Shown: positions 26,309 through 33,640 of the stretch, in pieces
How positions within the stretch are numbered: the stretch's first letter is position 1
Layout: every line of letters begins with the position of its first letter
Source: Sphaerimonospora mesophila NBRC 14179 = JCM 3151
Lineage (GTDB): Bacteria; Actinomycetota; Actinomycetes; Streptosporangiales; Streptosporangiaceae
Assembly (NCBI GenBank): GCA_001552515.1
Contig: BCRI01000080.1
Span: 1 to 33,640, forward strand
Direction of reading: 5' to 3'
Length of the DNA: 33,640 nt
Notes under the pieces: model-generated
What the model was told of the DNA's origin: nothing
The model's input: the letters and a program-made list of their open reading frames with translations, nothing else
Databases searched by the model: none
Program-made: the position numbers and the translations under genes

Positions 26309-26835
26309 GCCATCCCCCGTCCCCAACTCGTCGTCCGCCCCATCCCGGTCGACCCGCTCCTGCCGCCGCGTCTTCGCAGCCGGTAGCGGCCGGACAGCAG
26401 CCACACCACGGCGGGGGCGGCCACCAGATCGCACAGCGCGGCCCGCGGCCAGGCCGAGCTCAGGACGGTCCAGGTGACCCCGGGATTGCCCAGCAGCGCG
26501 CCGATGCCCGCCGCCAGACCGGGCGCGATGACGGCGAAGACCGCCACCGTGAGCATCGGCGCGTTCTCGCCGAACCGGCCCACGACGAAACCGAGCGCGC
26601 ACAGCAGCAGCGCGTACTGCCCGAGCGTGTGGCTGGCCGGCGGCAGCAGGTCATAGGCGAGGCCGCCGCAGAAGCCGATCACCGCTCCGGCCGTCGGCCC
26701 CCGCAGCGCGGCGAGCGTCAGAATGGTCAGCAGCACGAAATCCGGTGCGTACGCGCCGAGCAACCGGTTCACCAGGCTCACCTGCAGCACCAGAGCGGCG
26801 AAGATGATCAGTGCCGCGGACAGGTTGCGGAGCAT
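26305..26835 (-). CDS. mreD: rod-shape protein MreD
   Basis: A 176-aa integral membrane protein with about five helices, ending in a basic tail (RYRLRRRGGRSG). It begins MLRNLSAALIIFAALVLQVSLVNRLL, typical of MreD. MreD joins MreC and the RodA-PBP2 pair in the elongation complex. It starts 5 nt after mreC ends and overlaps mrdA by 4 nt, so these genes are tightly coupled. Sequence conservation in MreD is low, and the assignment leans on size, topology and gene order. Confidence 0.93.
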   Translation of the reverse strand: MLRNLSAALIIFAALVLQVSLVNRLLGAYAPDFVLLTILTLAALRGPTAGAVIGFCGGLAYDLLPPASHTLGQYALLLCALGFVVGRFGENAPMLTVAVFAVIAPGLAAGIGALLGNPGVTWTVLSSAWPRAALCDLVAAPAVVWLLSGRYRLRRRGGRSGSTGMGRTTSWGRGMA

Positions 26836-26840
26836 CAGGG

Positions 26841-27929
26841 TCAGTTCCTCCCGTCGCTGCGCGCCGCACCTGCGGCCGCCGGACGGCGGCGCGGCGCCTC
26901 ACGTGCGCGCGGACGGCGGTTCCCCGGCGCCGCACCGGCTCTTCCCTCCTCCATCTGGGCCCACGGCTCGGCCTGGGCCCGCGACTCATCGGCCGCCTCG
27001 TCGTCACGACCGGCCCGCTTGTCCGCACGCTCGCGCGCCTGCTTGGCCTGCTGCGGAACCGGCGGGAGCACCGAGTCGCGCGGATCGCGCTTGGGCGCCT
27101 GGACCACGACCCCGACGACGTCCAGCGACGAGAAGTCGGTGAACGGCTTGGCATAGGCGATCTTGGTGAGATCTCCCGGCAGCGACTCCACCCGCTGGAT
27201 CACGCCGATGGGCACGCCCGGGACGTACGGCTTGCTCCGCTGTGAGCCGAAGGAGACGATGCGGCCGCCCGGGGGCAGCGGCACCGTCGAGTCGAGCAGC
27301 CGGAACTTGATCAGGTTTTCTCCGCCACCCGCCTCACCCAGACCACTCACGACACCGATCTGGTTGCCGCCTTCGAGACGGGCCCCCGCCGAGATGGCGG
27401 GATCGGTGAGCAGCGCCACGGTCGCGCTGTCGGCGGCCGCCCTGACCACACGGCCGACGAGCCCGTCCCCGGTGAGCACGGTCATGTCGGGCCGCACTCC
27501 GTCGTTCGCGCCCGCGTCGATCTCGACGGCGTCCTCGAACCCAGGGAAGTCCCGCCGCGCCAGCACCTGCGCCGGCACGACCCGATAGCGGCCCAGGCCC
27601 GCCAGCCCGAGCATCCGGTCCAGCTTCGCGGCCCGGGTGCCGTCGAGCTGCAGGGAGGCGACCTCGGTGCGCAACTTCGCGTTCTCCTTGCGCAGTGCGG
27701 CGATGGTCCGCTCCGCTTCCGGAGCCGCCCGGAGCATGCCCACGAAGTCCCTGACCGGCTTGGTGACCGTCGCACTCACCTGCTCGGCCTTGGAGAAGAT
27801 CCCGGATGCCATGTCGTGCACCGGACCGAGGACCGGCCCGCTGCCCACCCGGTGATCCACGGTGATCAGGACCAGTGCGGCGGCGAGGAGAAGTCCGACC
27901 GCGAGACGGGCGCGGCGGGTGTCTCTCAT
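26841..27929 (-). CDS. mreC: rod-shape protein MreC
   Basis: A 362-aa protein with one N-terminal membrane helix (about 8-23), a coiled coil near 70-100 (AERTIAALRKENAKLRTEVASL) and the paired beta-barrel domain (GLVGRVVRAAADSATVALLTDP, RIVSFGSQ, GVPIGVIQRVE). It forms periplasmic-side filaments that activate PBP2-RodA. The last roughly 85 residues are an extra Arg/Pro/Ala/Glu-rich tail not needed for the fold, common in actinobacterial MreC. Its start is 137 nt from the mreB stop, with a large inverted repeat in between; its stop is 5 nt from mreD. Confidence 0.95.
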   Translation of the reverse strand: MRDTRRARLAVGLLLAAALVLITVDHRVGSGPVLGPVHDMASGIFSKAEQVSATVTKPVRDFVGMLRAAPEAERTIAALRKENAKLRTEVASLQLDGTRAAKLDRMLGLAGLGRYRVVPAQVLARRDFPGFEDAVEIDAGANDGVRPDMTVLTGDGLVGRVVRAAADSATVALLTDPAISAGARLEGGNQIGVVSGLGEAGGGENLIKFRLLDSTVPLPPGGRIVSFGSQRSKPYVPGVPIGVIQRVESLPGDLTKIAYAKPFTDFSSLDVVGVVVQAPKRDPRDSVLPPVPQQAKQARERADKRAGRDDEAADESRAQAEPWAQMEEGRAGAAPGNRRPRAREAPRRRPAAAGAARSDGRN

Positions 27930-28019
27930 GACCGCTCCTTAAGTCGTGTGTCCAGGGACCGAGAAGGTCAGGCGACCGCACCTGTACTGGGCAGGGCGAC
28001 ACGGGTCCGGGCGAGCCCC

Positions 28020-28067
28020 GGGAGTGTCTGGCAAATGCCGCCCGTCGCCGATTTGCCAGACACTCCC
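28020..28067. repeat. 17-bp perfect inverted repeat between mreB and mreC
   Basis: GGGAGTGTCTGGCAAAT at 28020-28036 and its exact complement at 28051-28067 flank a 14-nt GC-rich loop. The outer base touches the mreB stop codon (28067-28069). No T-tract follows on the minus strand. A hairpin this long could stop or slow transcription between mreB and mreC, or be the footprint of a small palindromic mobile repeat. Confidence 0.75.
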
Positions 28068-29098
28068 TAGTTGCGGGGCTCGGGAACGAGCACCTGCTGC
28101 AGGGCCTCGAAGTCCTCCACGCACCTGCCGGACCCCATCGCGACCGAGTCGAGCGCGTTGTCCGCCAGGTGAACGGGCATCCCCGTCTCCTCGCGCAGCC
28201 GGTCGACCATGCCCTTGAGCAGGCCGCCCCCGCCCGTCACCGCGATGCCCCGATCCATGAGGTCGCCCGAGAGCTCGGGCGGGCACTTGTCCAGCGTGGT
28301 CTTGACCGTGTCGACGATCACGTTGACCTGCTCGCACATCGCCCGGCGGATCTCTTCACTCGAGATGACCACCGTCTTGGGCAGCCCGGTCACCAGGTCC
28401 CGGCCGCGGACCTCGGCGTGGATCTCCTCCCCGGAGGGACCGGCCGAGCCGATCGAGATCTTCACTTCCTCTGCGGTCCGGTCCCCCAGCATCATGGAGT
28501 ATTCCTTCTTGGCGAAGGCGACGACCGCCTCGTCGAGCTCGTCACCCGCCACCCGGATCGACTGGCTGGTCACGATGCCGCCCATCGAGATGATGGCCAC
28601 CTCGGTGGTGCCACCTCCTATGTCCACCACCATGTTTCCGGTGGGTTCGTGGACGGGCAGACCGGCCCCGATCGCGGCCGCCATCGGCTCCTCGATGATG
28701 TAAACGCGCCGGGCACCGGCCTGGTATCCCGCTTCCTTCACCGCGCGCTGCTCGACCGCGGTGATGCCGCTGGGAACCGCCACAATGATGCGAGGCCGCA
28801 CGAAGTGCGTACGCCTGTGCACCTTTTGAATGAAATATCGCAACATGCGCTCGGTCACATCGAAGTCCGCGATCACCCCGTCGCGCAGGGGGCGAATCGC
28901 GACGATGTTGCCGGGCGTACGCCCGATCATGCGCTTCGCTTCTATGCCAACCGCCACGATCTTTCCTGTCGTGACGTTGATGGCGACGACCGACGGCTCG
29001 TTCAGCACGACGCCGCGGCCTCGCACATAGACCAGAGTGTTCGCCGTGCCAAGGTCGACAGCCATGTCACGGCCCAGGAATGTCAGCTTGCTGCCCAT
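28067..29098 (-). CDS. mreB: actin-like rod-shape protein MreB
   Basis: A 343-aa actin homologue that polymerises under the membrane and positions the elongation machinery. ATP-binding signatures include [33 protein letters not shown] and [13 protein letters not shown]. Length is typical. In mycelial actinomycetes MreB mainly supports spore wall assembly. The ATG at 29098 has GGAAGG about 11 nt upstream, inside a palindrome (29102-29118). It is the first gene of the mre cluster and is separated from mreC by a strong inverted repeat. Confidence 0.97.
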   Translation of the reverse strand: MGSKLTFLGRDMAVDLGTANTLVYVRGRGVVLNEPSVVAINVTTGKIVAVGIEAKRMIGRTPGNIVAIRPLRDGVIADFDVTERMLRYFIQKVHRRTHFVRPRIIVAVPSGITAVEQRAVKEAGYQAGARRVYIIEEPMAAAIGAGLPVHEPTGNMVVDIGGGTTEVAIISMGGIVTSQSIRVAGDELDEAVVAFAKKEYSMMLGDRTAEEVKISIGSAGPSGEEIHAEVRGRDLVTGLPKTVVISSEEIRRAMCEQVNVIVDTVKTTLDKCPPELSGDLMDRGIAVTGGGGLLKGMVDRLREETGMPVHLADNALDSVAMGSGRCVEDFEALQQVLVPEPRN

Positions 29099-29101
29099 GC
29101 G

Positions 29102-29118
29102 GAAGGAAGCCTTCCTTC
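29102..29118 (-). promoter_or_regulatory. palindrome containing the mreB ribosome-binding site
   Basis: GAAGGAAG (29102-29109) and CTTCCTTC (29111-29118) are perfect inverted copies around one base. On the mRNA the Shine-Dalgarno GAAGGAAGG can pair with the following CTTCCTTC, which would hide it. It could also be a protein-binding site. Confidence 0.45.
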
Positions 29119-29250
29119 AGGTGGTTAGCGGGATAACTCATCGCACTCGAATCGTAACTCGGTGCGTCCATGACTCGGCACATCGAGCCATCAGGCACGG
29201 GGAAAATCGCCGCCACCCCGGCCAGATGATGGTCACCACCTGGGAAAACA

Positions 29251-29283
29251 CCGCAGGCCCCGGGTTTAGCCCGGGGCCTGCGG
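29251..29283 (-). terminator. rho-independent terminator of ndk
   Basis: CCGCAGGCCCCGGG (29251-29264) and its exact 14-nt complement (29270-29283) enclose a 5-nt loop. Read on the minus strand, the stem is followed by TGTTTT. It begins 18 nt after the ndk stop codon. Confidence 0.88.
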
Positions 29284-29300
29284 CGCGGCAAAGCGAAGAC

Positions 29301-29711
<411 letters not shown>

Positions 29712-29855
29712 GGTTTCTCTCCTTGTCGAATGGGCAGCGGGGCTGCTCGCCGGATGTACGCGGCTCGGTGGCGGTGTCCACCCGGAGATCCCTGTTTTCT
29801 GGCGAGATCATCCCGGCGCCCGGGTCACTCCCAGGGCTCCAACCGCAACGGCAGC

Positions 29856-31433
29856 TTACCGGTCCCCGCCCGCCTCTCCGGCCGTGCCTTTGTCCCCCTC
29901 GGGCGACGGAGTGGGCGCCGGGATCGTCACCTGTGCGTCCTGCCCACGTTCCGCGGGCGAAGCCGTACCGGCGGCCGTGGCCGCCCCGGGAAGCGCGGCG
30001 GCGCGACGGGCCAGGAACTGGGCCAGCAAGATGATCCCGACGACCACGCCACCGCCGACCTGCGCCCACTTGTGCAGGGCGTCGATGAAACCGTTCGCCA
30101 CCGCCTCTCCCGTTGCCGGCCCGGATTCGCTGATCAGGTTCAGCATGAGGACCTGGATGCCGGTGCCGAGCAGGAAGCCCGCGAGCACCGCGGGGAAGCA
30201 CATGGACAGGCCCAGCAGCGCCGACCCCACTCCCGCCAGCCGGAACGCGCTCACCAGCGCCACCGCTGAACCCGCCGCGAGCAGCGTGAACGGGACGACG
30301 AGCGGCCACCCCGAGGGCTCCGGCACAAGCCACCAGATGGCGCAGAGACCGGCCACCACCGTCACCAGCCCCGCGGCCGGCAACTGCGCGACCTTCCGCT
30401 CCGGAAGCACGCCCACGACGACGGCGGCGACGAGAGCGATCACAGCGGCGAGGAGGAACGGCAGCCACAGGCCCTTCAACCCCGGCCCGCCGAGCCCGCC
30501 CAGCTCGATGTAGGTGGTCTGCGCCGCCGTGGGCAGCACGATCAGACCGATCGCCACGTTGACGAAGGCCAGCGTACGCCCGCCCGGCCCCTCGAACGTG
30601 CCGGCCGCCCCGAGCCCCAGCATCGCCAGCACAGCGGCCGCCGCGACGGCAGCGGCGACGACGACCAGGATCGGGGGCCAGTCGAAGGTCAGGAAGATGG
30701 CGAGCGCCGCGATGCCCGCCGCCGGCACCACCGCCAGCATGAGCCGCCTGCGCTCGGCCGTGGAAGCGCGTGCCCCGCCGGGCTCTTCGACGCCGCCCTC
30801 CTCCGCCTCACCCGCGCCCTCGATCAGCCACAGGACCAGATAGGCGGCGGCCAGCACGAGGGCGACGCCGGTCAGCAGCGGGTACGGCTGAAGCGTGACC
30901 CGCCAGGAACCCGAACCGTCGAGCGGCCAGAGCGCCAGCGCCTGGGCCGCCAGCAGGCTCACCGTGAGCATCCCCGCCCAGATCGGCAACAGGACGTTCC
31001 TGCGCGGCCGTTCTGAGACGACGACGAGCGTCGCCGGGATCAGCGCCCCGGCCCCCACTCCGTGGAGGACACGCAGCACTCCGACCACACCGGTCGAGTC
31101 CGCGTACCCGCCGGCCGCGTCGGCCACCGCCAGCAGCGCGAGCCCCGCGACGAGAATCGGCGCGGCGCGGAACCGGCGTACGGCCACCGACGCGAGCGGC
31201 ACGGTCAGCAGCATGGCGGGCAGCGCCAGACCATGCGCCCGCATCATGTCGACGTGCGAGACGCCCGGAGGCAGCAGCGCCGCGACGACCGAAATCGTGT
31301 TCGGGATCGCGACCACCGCGAGCGGCAGGGCCACCACGGTGAGCAGCCCTGCGACGACGTCCAGAAGCAGGGGGACGCGCACGGCGCGAACCGCGACGGC
31401 GGTCCGGGCCTGCGAAACGGGAGGGACGGCCAT
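29856..31433 (-). CDS. MFS-like membrane protein, 14-helix type
   Basis: A 525-aa very hydrophobic protein with about 14 predicted helices. It has MFS features, such as VLRVLHGVGAGALIPATLVVVSE (motif C-like glycine and proline helix) after the fourth helix. The charged loop AEEGGVEEPGG lies in the middle, and the last 45 residues are Pro/Ala-rich and hydrophilic. It begins 11 nt after the DUF4233 stop, and the two should be co-transcribed with folC. The frame is open far upstream, but ATG 31433 (MAVPPVSQ) is the first start after the DUF4233 gene. No substrate can be named; it lacks the RDGRR-type loop motif of drug exporters and may have lost or changed transport. Confidence 0.8.
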   Translation of the reverse strand: MAVPPVSQARTAVAVRAVRVPLLLDVVAGLLTVVALPLAVVAIPNTISVVAALLPPGVSHVDMMRAHGLALPAMLLTVPLASVAVRRFRAAPILVAGLALLAVADAAGGYADSTGVVGVLRVLHGVGAGALIPATLVVVSERPRRNVLLPIWAGMLTVSLLAAQALALWPLDGSGSWRVTLQPYPLLTGVALVLAAAYLVLWLIEGAGEAEEGGVEEPGGARASTAERRRLMLAVVPAAGIAALAIFLTFDWPPILVVVAAAVAAAAVLAMLGLGAAGTFEGPGGRTLAFVNVAIGLIVLPTAAQTTYIELGGLGGPGLKGLWLPFLLAAVIALVAAVVVGVLPERKVAQLPAAGLVTVVAGLCAIWWLVPEPSGWPLVVPFTLLAAGSAVALVSAFRLAGVGSALLGLSMCFPAVLAGFLLGTGIQVLMLNLISESGPATGEAVANGFIDALHKWAQVGGGVVVGIILLAQFLARRAAALPGAATAAGTASPAERGQDAQVTIPAPTPSPEGDKGTAGEAGGDR

Positions 31434-31444
31434 GCTTGCCGACT

Positions 31445-31792
31445 TTAGCGCTTCGTCGCCCCCTCGACACGGTGAGCGACGAAGATGGCCGTAATCCAGA
31501 GCAATGCGAAGATCAATCCGAGGAAGAACATGGCCGGAACGAGAAATCCGGTGGCAATCGCCAGGATCTGGACGACTGATCCCGCGACGTACGCGAACGG
31601 GCGCTTGAGCATACCTGTCACCACGACGCACAGGACCGCGAGCCCGATCCCGACCGTCACCGCGAGCGGCACCGGGACATGGTTGATCGCGATGGCGACC
31701 GGAGTGGTCAGGGCTACGACGATGGCCTCCATGCCGAGCACGCTCGCGCACAGCCGACGCTTGCCGGGAGTCACCTCGAACAGGTAGTTCAT
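31445..31792 (-). CDS. DUF4233 membrane protein
   Basis: A 115-aa protein with three or four hydrophobic helices (EAIVVALTTPVAIAI, AVTVGIGLAVLCVVV, GSVVQILAIATGFLVPAMFFLGLIFALLW). DUF4233 is an actinobacterial family usually encoded directly after folC, as here. Function is unknown. The start MNYLFEVTPGKRRLCASVLGMEA is well conserved in type, with GGAAGAG upstream. Confidence 0.88.
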   Translation of the reverse strand: MNYLFEVTPGKRRLCASVLGMEAIVVALTTPVAIAINHVPVPLAVTVGIGLAVLCVVVTGMLKRPFAYVAGSVVQILAIATGFLVPAMFFLGLIFALLWITAIFVAHRVEGATKR

Positions 31793-31886
31793 CTCGCTCT
31801 TCCCATGTCGTCCGTCCGGATTCCGCCTCCACGGCGCCGCACGTCGCGGGCACCCCGGAAGGTCGCCCCCGCCCCGCGAGATCGCC

Positions 31887-33206
31887 TCATCGCTCGACCC
31901 CGAGCAGAATGCGGGCCTCGCCGACGGTCACCACGGAACCGGTGATGAGCACCCCCGACCCCAGCTCGTCACCCTGATCGGCCAGGGTGACGGCCATGTC
32001 GATCGCGTCATCGAGCCGTTCCGCCACATGGACCCGATCCGATCCGAAGATGCTCTGTGCCCGAAGACCCAGCTCGTCCGGCTTCATCGAACGCGGCGAG
32101 GAATTCCTGGTGACCACGACCTCCTCGGCTATCGGCTCGAGCAGTTCAAGGATCGTGTTGACGTCCTTGTCGCCCATGGCGGCCACCACGGCGACCAGCC
32201 GGGTGAAGCCGAACGCCTCGGTCAGCGCCTCAACCGTGGCCTCCATGCCACCGGGGTTGTGCGCGGCATCGAGGACCACCGTCGGGCCACGCCTCACGAC
32301 CTCCAGCCGCCCCGGGCTCGTCACCCCCGCGAACGCCTGCCGGACGACCTCGTCACCCAGGGGATCGTCACCACCCGTGAGCGCCTCGACCGCCGCGAGC
32401 GCGCACACCGCGTTCCCGGCCTGGTGCGCGCCGTACAACGGCAGGAAGACCTCTTCGTACACCCCCTTGAGGCCTTTGAGCTGAAGCATCTGACCGCCTA
32501 TCGCGAGCTCGCGATGGAGCACGCCGAACTCCAGCCCCTCACGCGCGACGACGGCTCCCGTCTCCGCCACCCGTCTCATCAGCACCTCGGCCGCCGGAAG
32601 CGGCTGCTGCGCAAGCAGGGCCGTCGCCCCCGGCTTGATGATGCCGGCCTTCTCCTTGGAGATCGTCGCGACGTCCGGACCGAGATAGTCGGTGTGATCC
32701 AACGAGATCGGCGTGATGACGGCGACCGCGCCGTCCGCGACATTGGTGGCGTCCCAGACTCCACCCATGCCCGTCTCGATCACCGCGACGTCGACCGGCG
32801 CATCCGCGAACGCGACGAATGCCATCGCGGTGAGCGTCTCGAAGAAACTCAGCCGTCCGACCTTGGTGTCGATCATTTCAAGGTACGGCTCGATATCCCG
32901 ATAGACATCGGTGAAACGATCCTCAGAAAGAGGCTCCCCATCCACCGAAATGCGTTCACGGACCGAGGTGAGATGAGGGCTCGTGTAACGGCCGACACGC
33001 AGATTGCGTTCCCGCAGCAGACTCTCGACCATCCGAGCCGTGCTCGTCTTGCCGTTGGTCCCGGCGATATGGATGACTTGGAACGTTTTCTGCGGATCGC
33101 CGATGAGCTCCATCAGCGCGCTGATCCGTTCAAGGGAGGGGTGGAAATCCCACTCCACTCCTCTGGCCATGATGGCCTGCTCGGCGACTCGGTATTCCAC
33201 GACCAT
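31887..33206 (-). CDS. folC: folylpolyglutamate synthase / dihydrofolate synthase
   Basis: FolC adds glutamate to dihydropteroate and to folates, a Mur-ligase-type reaction using ATP. The P-loop IAGTNGKTSTARM lies near residue 49, the conserved ligase residues follow in SPHLTSVRERIS and ETGMGGVWDATN, and the C-terminal domain contains VVLDAAHNPGGMEA. The 439-aa length is normal. ATG 33206 gives the family-like beginning YRVAEQAIMARG; its A is shared with the TGA of a short upstream frame (TGATG). DUF4233 lies 94 nt downstream. In relatives valS usually sits upstream, but it is not seen here. Confidence 0.96.
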   Translation of the reverse strand: MVVEYRVAEQAIMARGVEWDFHPSLERISALMELIGDPQKTFQVIHIAGTNGKTSTARMVESLLRERNLRVGRYTSPHLTSVRERISVDGEPLSEDRFTDVYRDIEPYLEMIDTKVGRLSFFETLTAMAFVAFADAPVDVAVIETGMGGVWDATNVADGAVAVITPISLDHTDYLGPDVATISKEKAGIIKPGATALLAQQPLPAAEVLMRRVAETGAVVAREGLEFGVLHRELAIGGQMLQLKGLKGVYEEVFLPLYGAHQAGNAVCALAAVEALTGGDDPLGDEVVRQAFAGVTSPGRLEVVRRGPTVVLDAAHNPGGMEATVEALTEAFGFTRLVAVVAAMGDKDVNTILELLEPIAEEVVVTRNSSPRSMKPDELGLRAQSIFGSDRVHVAERLDDAIDMAVTLADQGDELGSGVLITGSVVTVGEARILLGVER

Positions 33207-33388
33207 CAGCGTACGGGCTCACCGCGGCGGTGGAGTTCTCGGCATCCTGACGACGCCTCCTGGACCAGAACACCACCCATCCCGCTACCAAGACACGGAC
33301 CCAGACGGCCGCGATGTGGTCTGGTCAGACGGTCTCGCTGTCCAGACGGTCCCGCTGTCCAGACCGGCCATCCACCCACGCCTCCCAT
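33206..33388 (-). CDS. possible 60-aa leader ORF coupled to folC
   Basis: ATG 33388 follows AGGAGGTG by 7 nt, an ideal ribosome site, and the frame ends in TGA overlapping the folC ATG. The product (MGGVGGWPVWTAGPSGQRD...) is Gly/Arg-rich with no recognised family. Against it, only about 57% of codons end in G or C, far below its neighbours, so it may be an accident or a translated leader rather than a functional protein. Confidence 0.3.
   Translation of the reverse strand: MGGVGGWPVWTAGPSGQRDRLTRPHRGRLGPCLGSGMGGVLVQEASSGCRELHRRGEPVR
33331..33364. repeat. 17-bp tandem repeat, two copies
   Basis: GGTCTCGCTGTCCAGAC (33331-33347) is repeated head to tail at 33348-33364 with one change (T to C). 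A degenerate 13-nt piece, containing the palindrome GTCTGGTCAGAC, precedes it at 33318-33330. Confidence 0.85.
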
Positions 33389-33423
33389 CTCGCAGCACCT
33401 CCTGCTCTCGCAGCACCTCCTGC
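33388..33423. repeat. 18-bp perfect tandem repeat, two copies
   Basis: TCTCGCAGCACCTCCTGC occurs at 33388-33405 and again at 33406-33423. On the minus strand each copy contains AGGAGGTG, so the ribosome-binding site of the short leader frame is duplicated. Confidence 0.9.
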
Positions 33424-33640
33424 CCATCCCTGCGCCGGTCGGTGGACGGGGGTCCCATCCGGCGCCGGTCAGCGGTCCGGTGCGCTGGCCAGTACGGGTG
33501 GGCGGCCGGGTTCGGTCCTGCGGTGGGGTTGGGTTGTGGGTGGGGAGGTGGGACTGATGCGGTGGGGTGGCCGGGTTGACCGGGTTTTGTGGTGGAGTGG
33601 CCGGGGTCTGGTGCCACAACAGTGCGGGCAGGGACGGGCA
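33424..33640. other. non-coding, G-rich region upstream of folC
   Basis: No gene was recognised. The plus strand carries a G-quadruplex motif at 33525-33552: GGGG, GGG, GGG, GGGG, GGG separated by 1-4 nt, with a lone GG between the last two. A partial repeat of GGCGCCGGTCAG type lies around 33430-33480. An open minus-strand frame runs through it but is Pro/Thr/Arg low complexity and unlikely to be coding. Confidence 0.55.

Noticed and set aside
21276-26386. Long plus-strand frames over the radical SAM, rodA and mrdA genes
   Set aside because: All are antisense to genes with intact motifs and show no recognisable domain.
33389-33619. Extended Pro/Thr-rich minus-strand frame upstream of folC as a real protein
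   Set aside because: Low complexity, built partly from tandem repeats, no ribosome site at its start and poor codon bias.

Overview
The window is about 33.6 kb of high-GC, actinobacterial-type DNA with GTG starts, strong GC third-position bias, a multi-membrane Ser/Thr kinase, an ECF sigma/LCP pair and WXG100-like genes. A conserved minus-strand gene order runs almost through it: folC, DUF4233, MFS, ndk, mreB, mreC, mreD, mrdA, rodA, two radical-SAM-associated genes, rne/cafA, rplU, rpmA, obg, proB, proA and, after an accessory block, nadD. Presence of mreBCD-mrdA-rodA in this order with rne, rplU-rpmA and obg fits mycelial actinomycetes. A Streptosporangiaceae-like host is my inference; nothing in the window proves the genus.

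Region by region. (1) 1-1202: an LCP-family cell-wall ligase gene, cut by the window edge and translationally coupled to an ECF sigma factor. (2) 1302-2552: a scrap zone with a probable TetR tail, the N-terminus of an Lnt-like protein, an unknown 131-aa gene and a 5'-truncated, catalytically damaged tyrosine integrase abutting nadD. (3) 2565-3176 nadD, then a divergent M48 metallopeptidase. (4) 4365-6637: a DHA2-type MFS exporter divergent from its TetR-type regulator. (5) 6638-9835: a non-coding control region with three perfect inverted repeats, a WXG100-like gene, a 659-aa unknown protein and a convergent lipoprotein gene. This is the most novel-looking module in the window. (6) 10007-10387: the C-terminal remnant of an XRE-type regulator. 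(7) 10580-12316: a membrane Ser/Thr kinase. (8) 12383-16953: proA, proB, obg, rpmA and rplU, with a strong terminator between rpmA and obg. (9) 17171-23018: RNase E/G, and the TIGR03936-like and TIGR03960-like pair. (10) 23072-29098: the elongation/cell-wall cluster rodA, mrdA, mreD, mreC, mreB, with a 17-bp perfect inverted repeat between mreB and mreC. (11) 29301-33206: ndk, MFS-like protein, DUF4233 and folC, preceded by a repeat-rich 5' region.

How the genes work together: MreBCD, PBP2 and RodA build lateral or spore wall peptidoglycan. LCP proteins attach secondary polymers to that wall. ProB-ProA make glutamate semialdehyde for proline, NadD makes NAD precursors, FolC makes polyglutamylated folates and Ndk balances NTPs. 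RplU, RpmA and Obg serve the 50S ribosomal subunit, and RNase E/G matures and degrades RNA. No rRNA, tRNA, CRISPR array or intact mobile element was seen.
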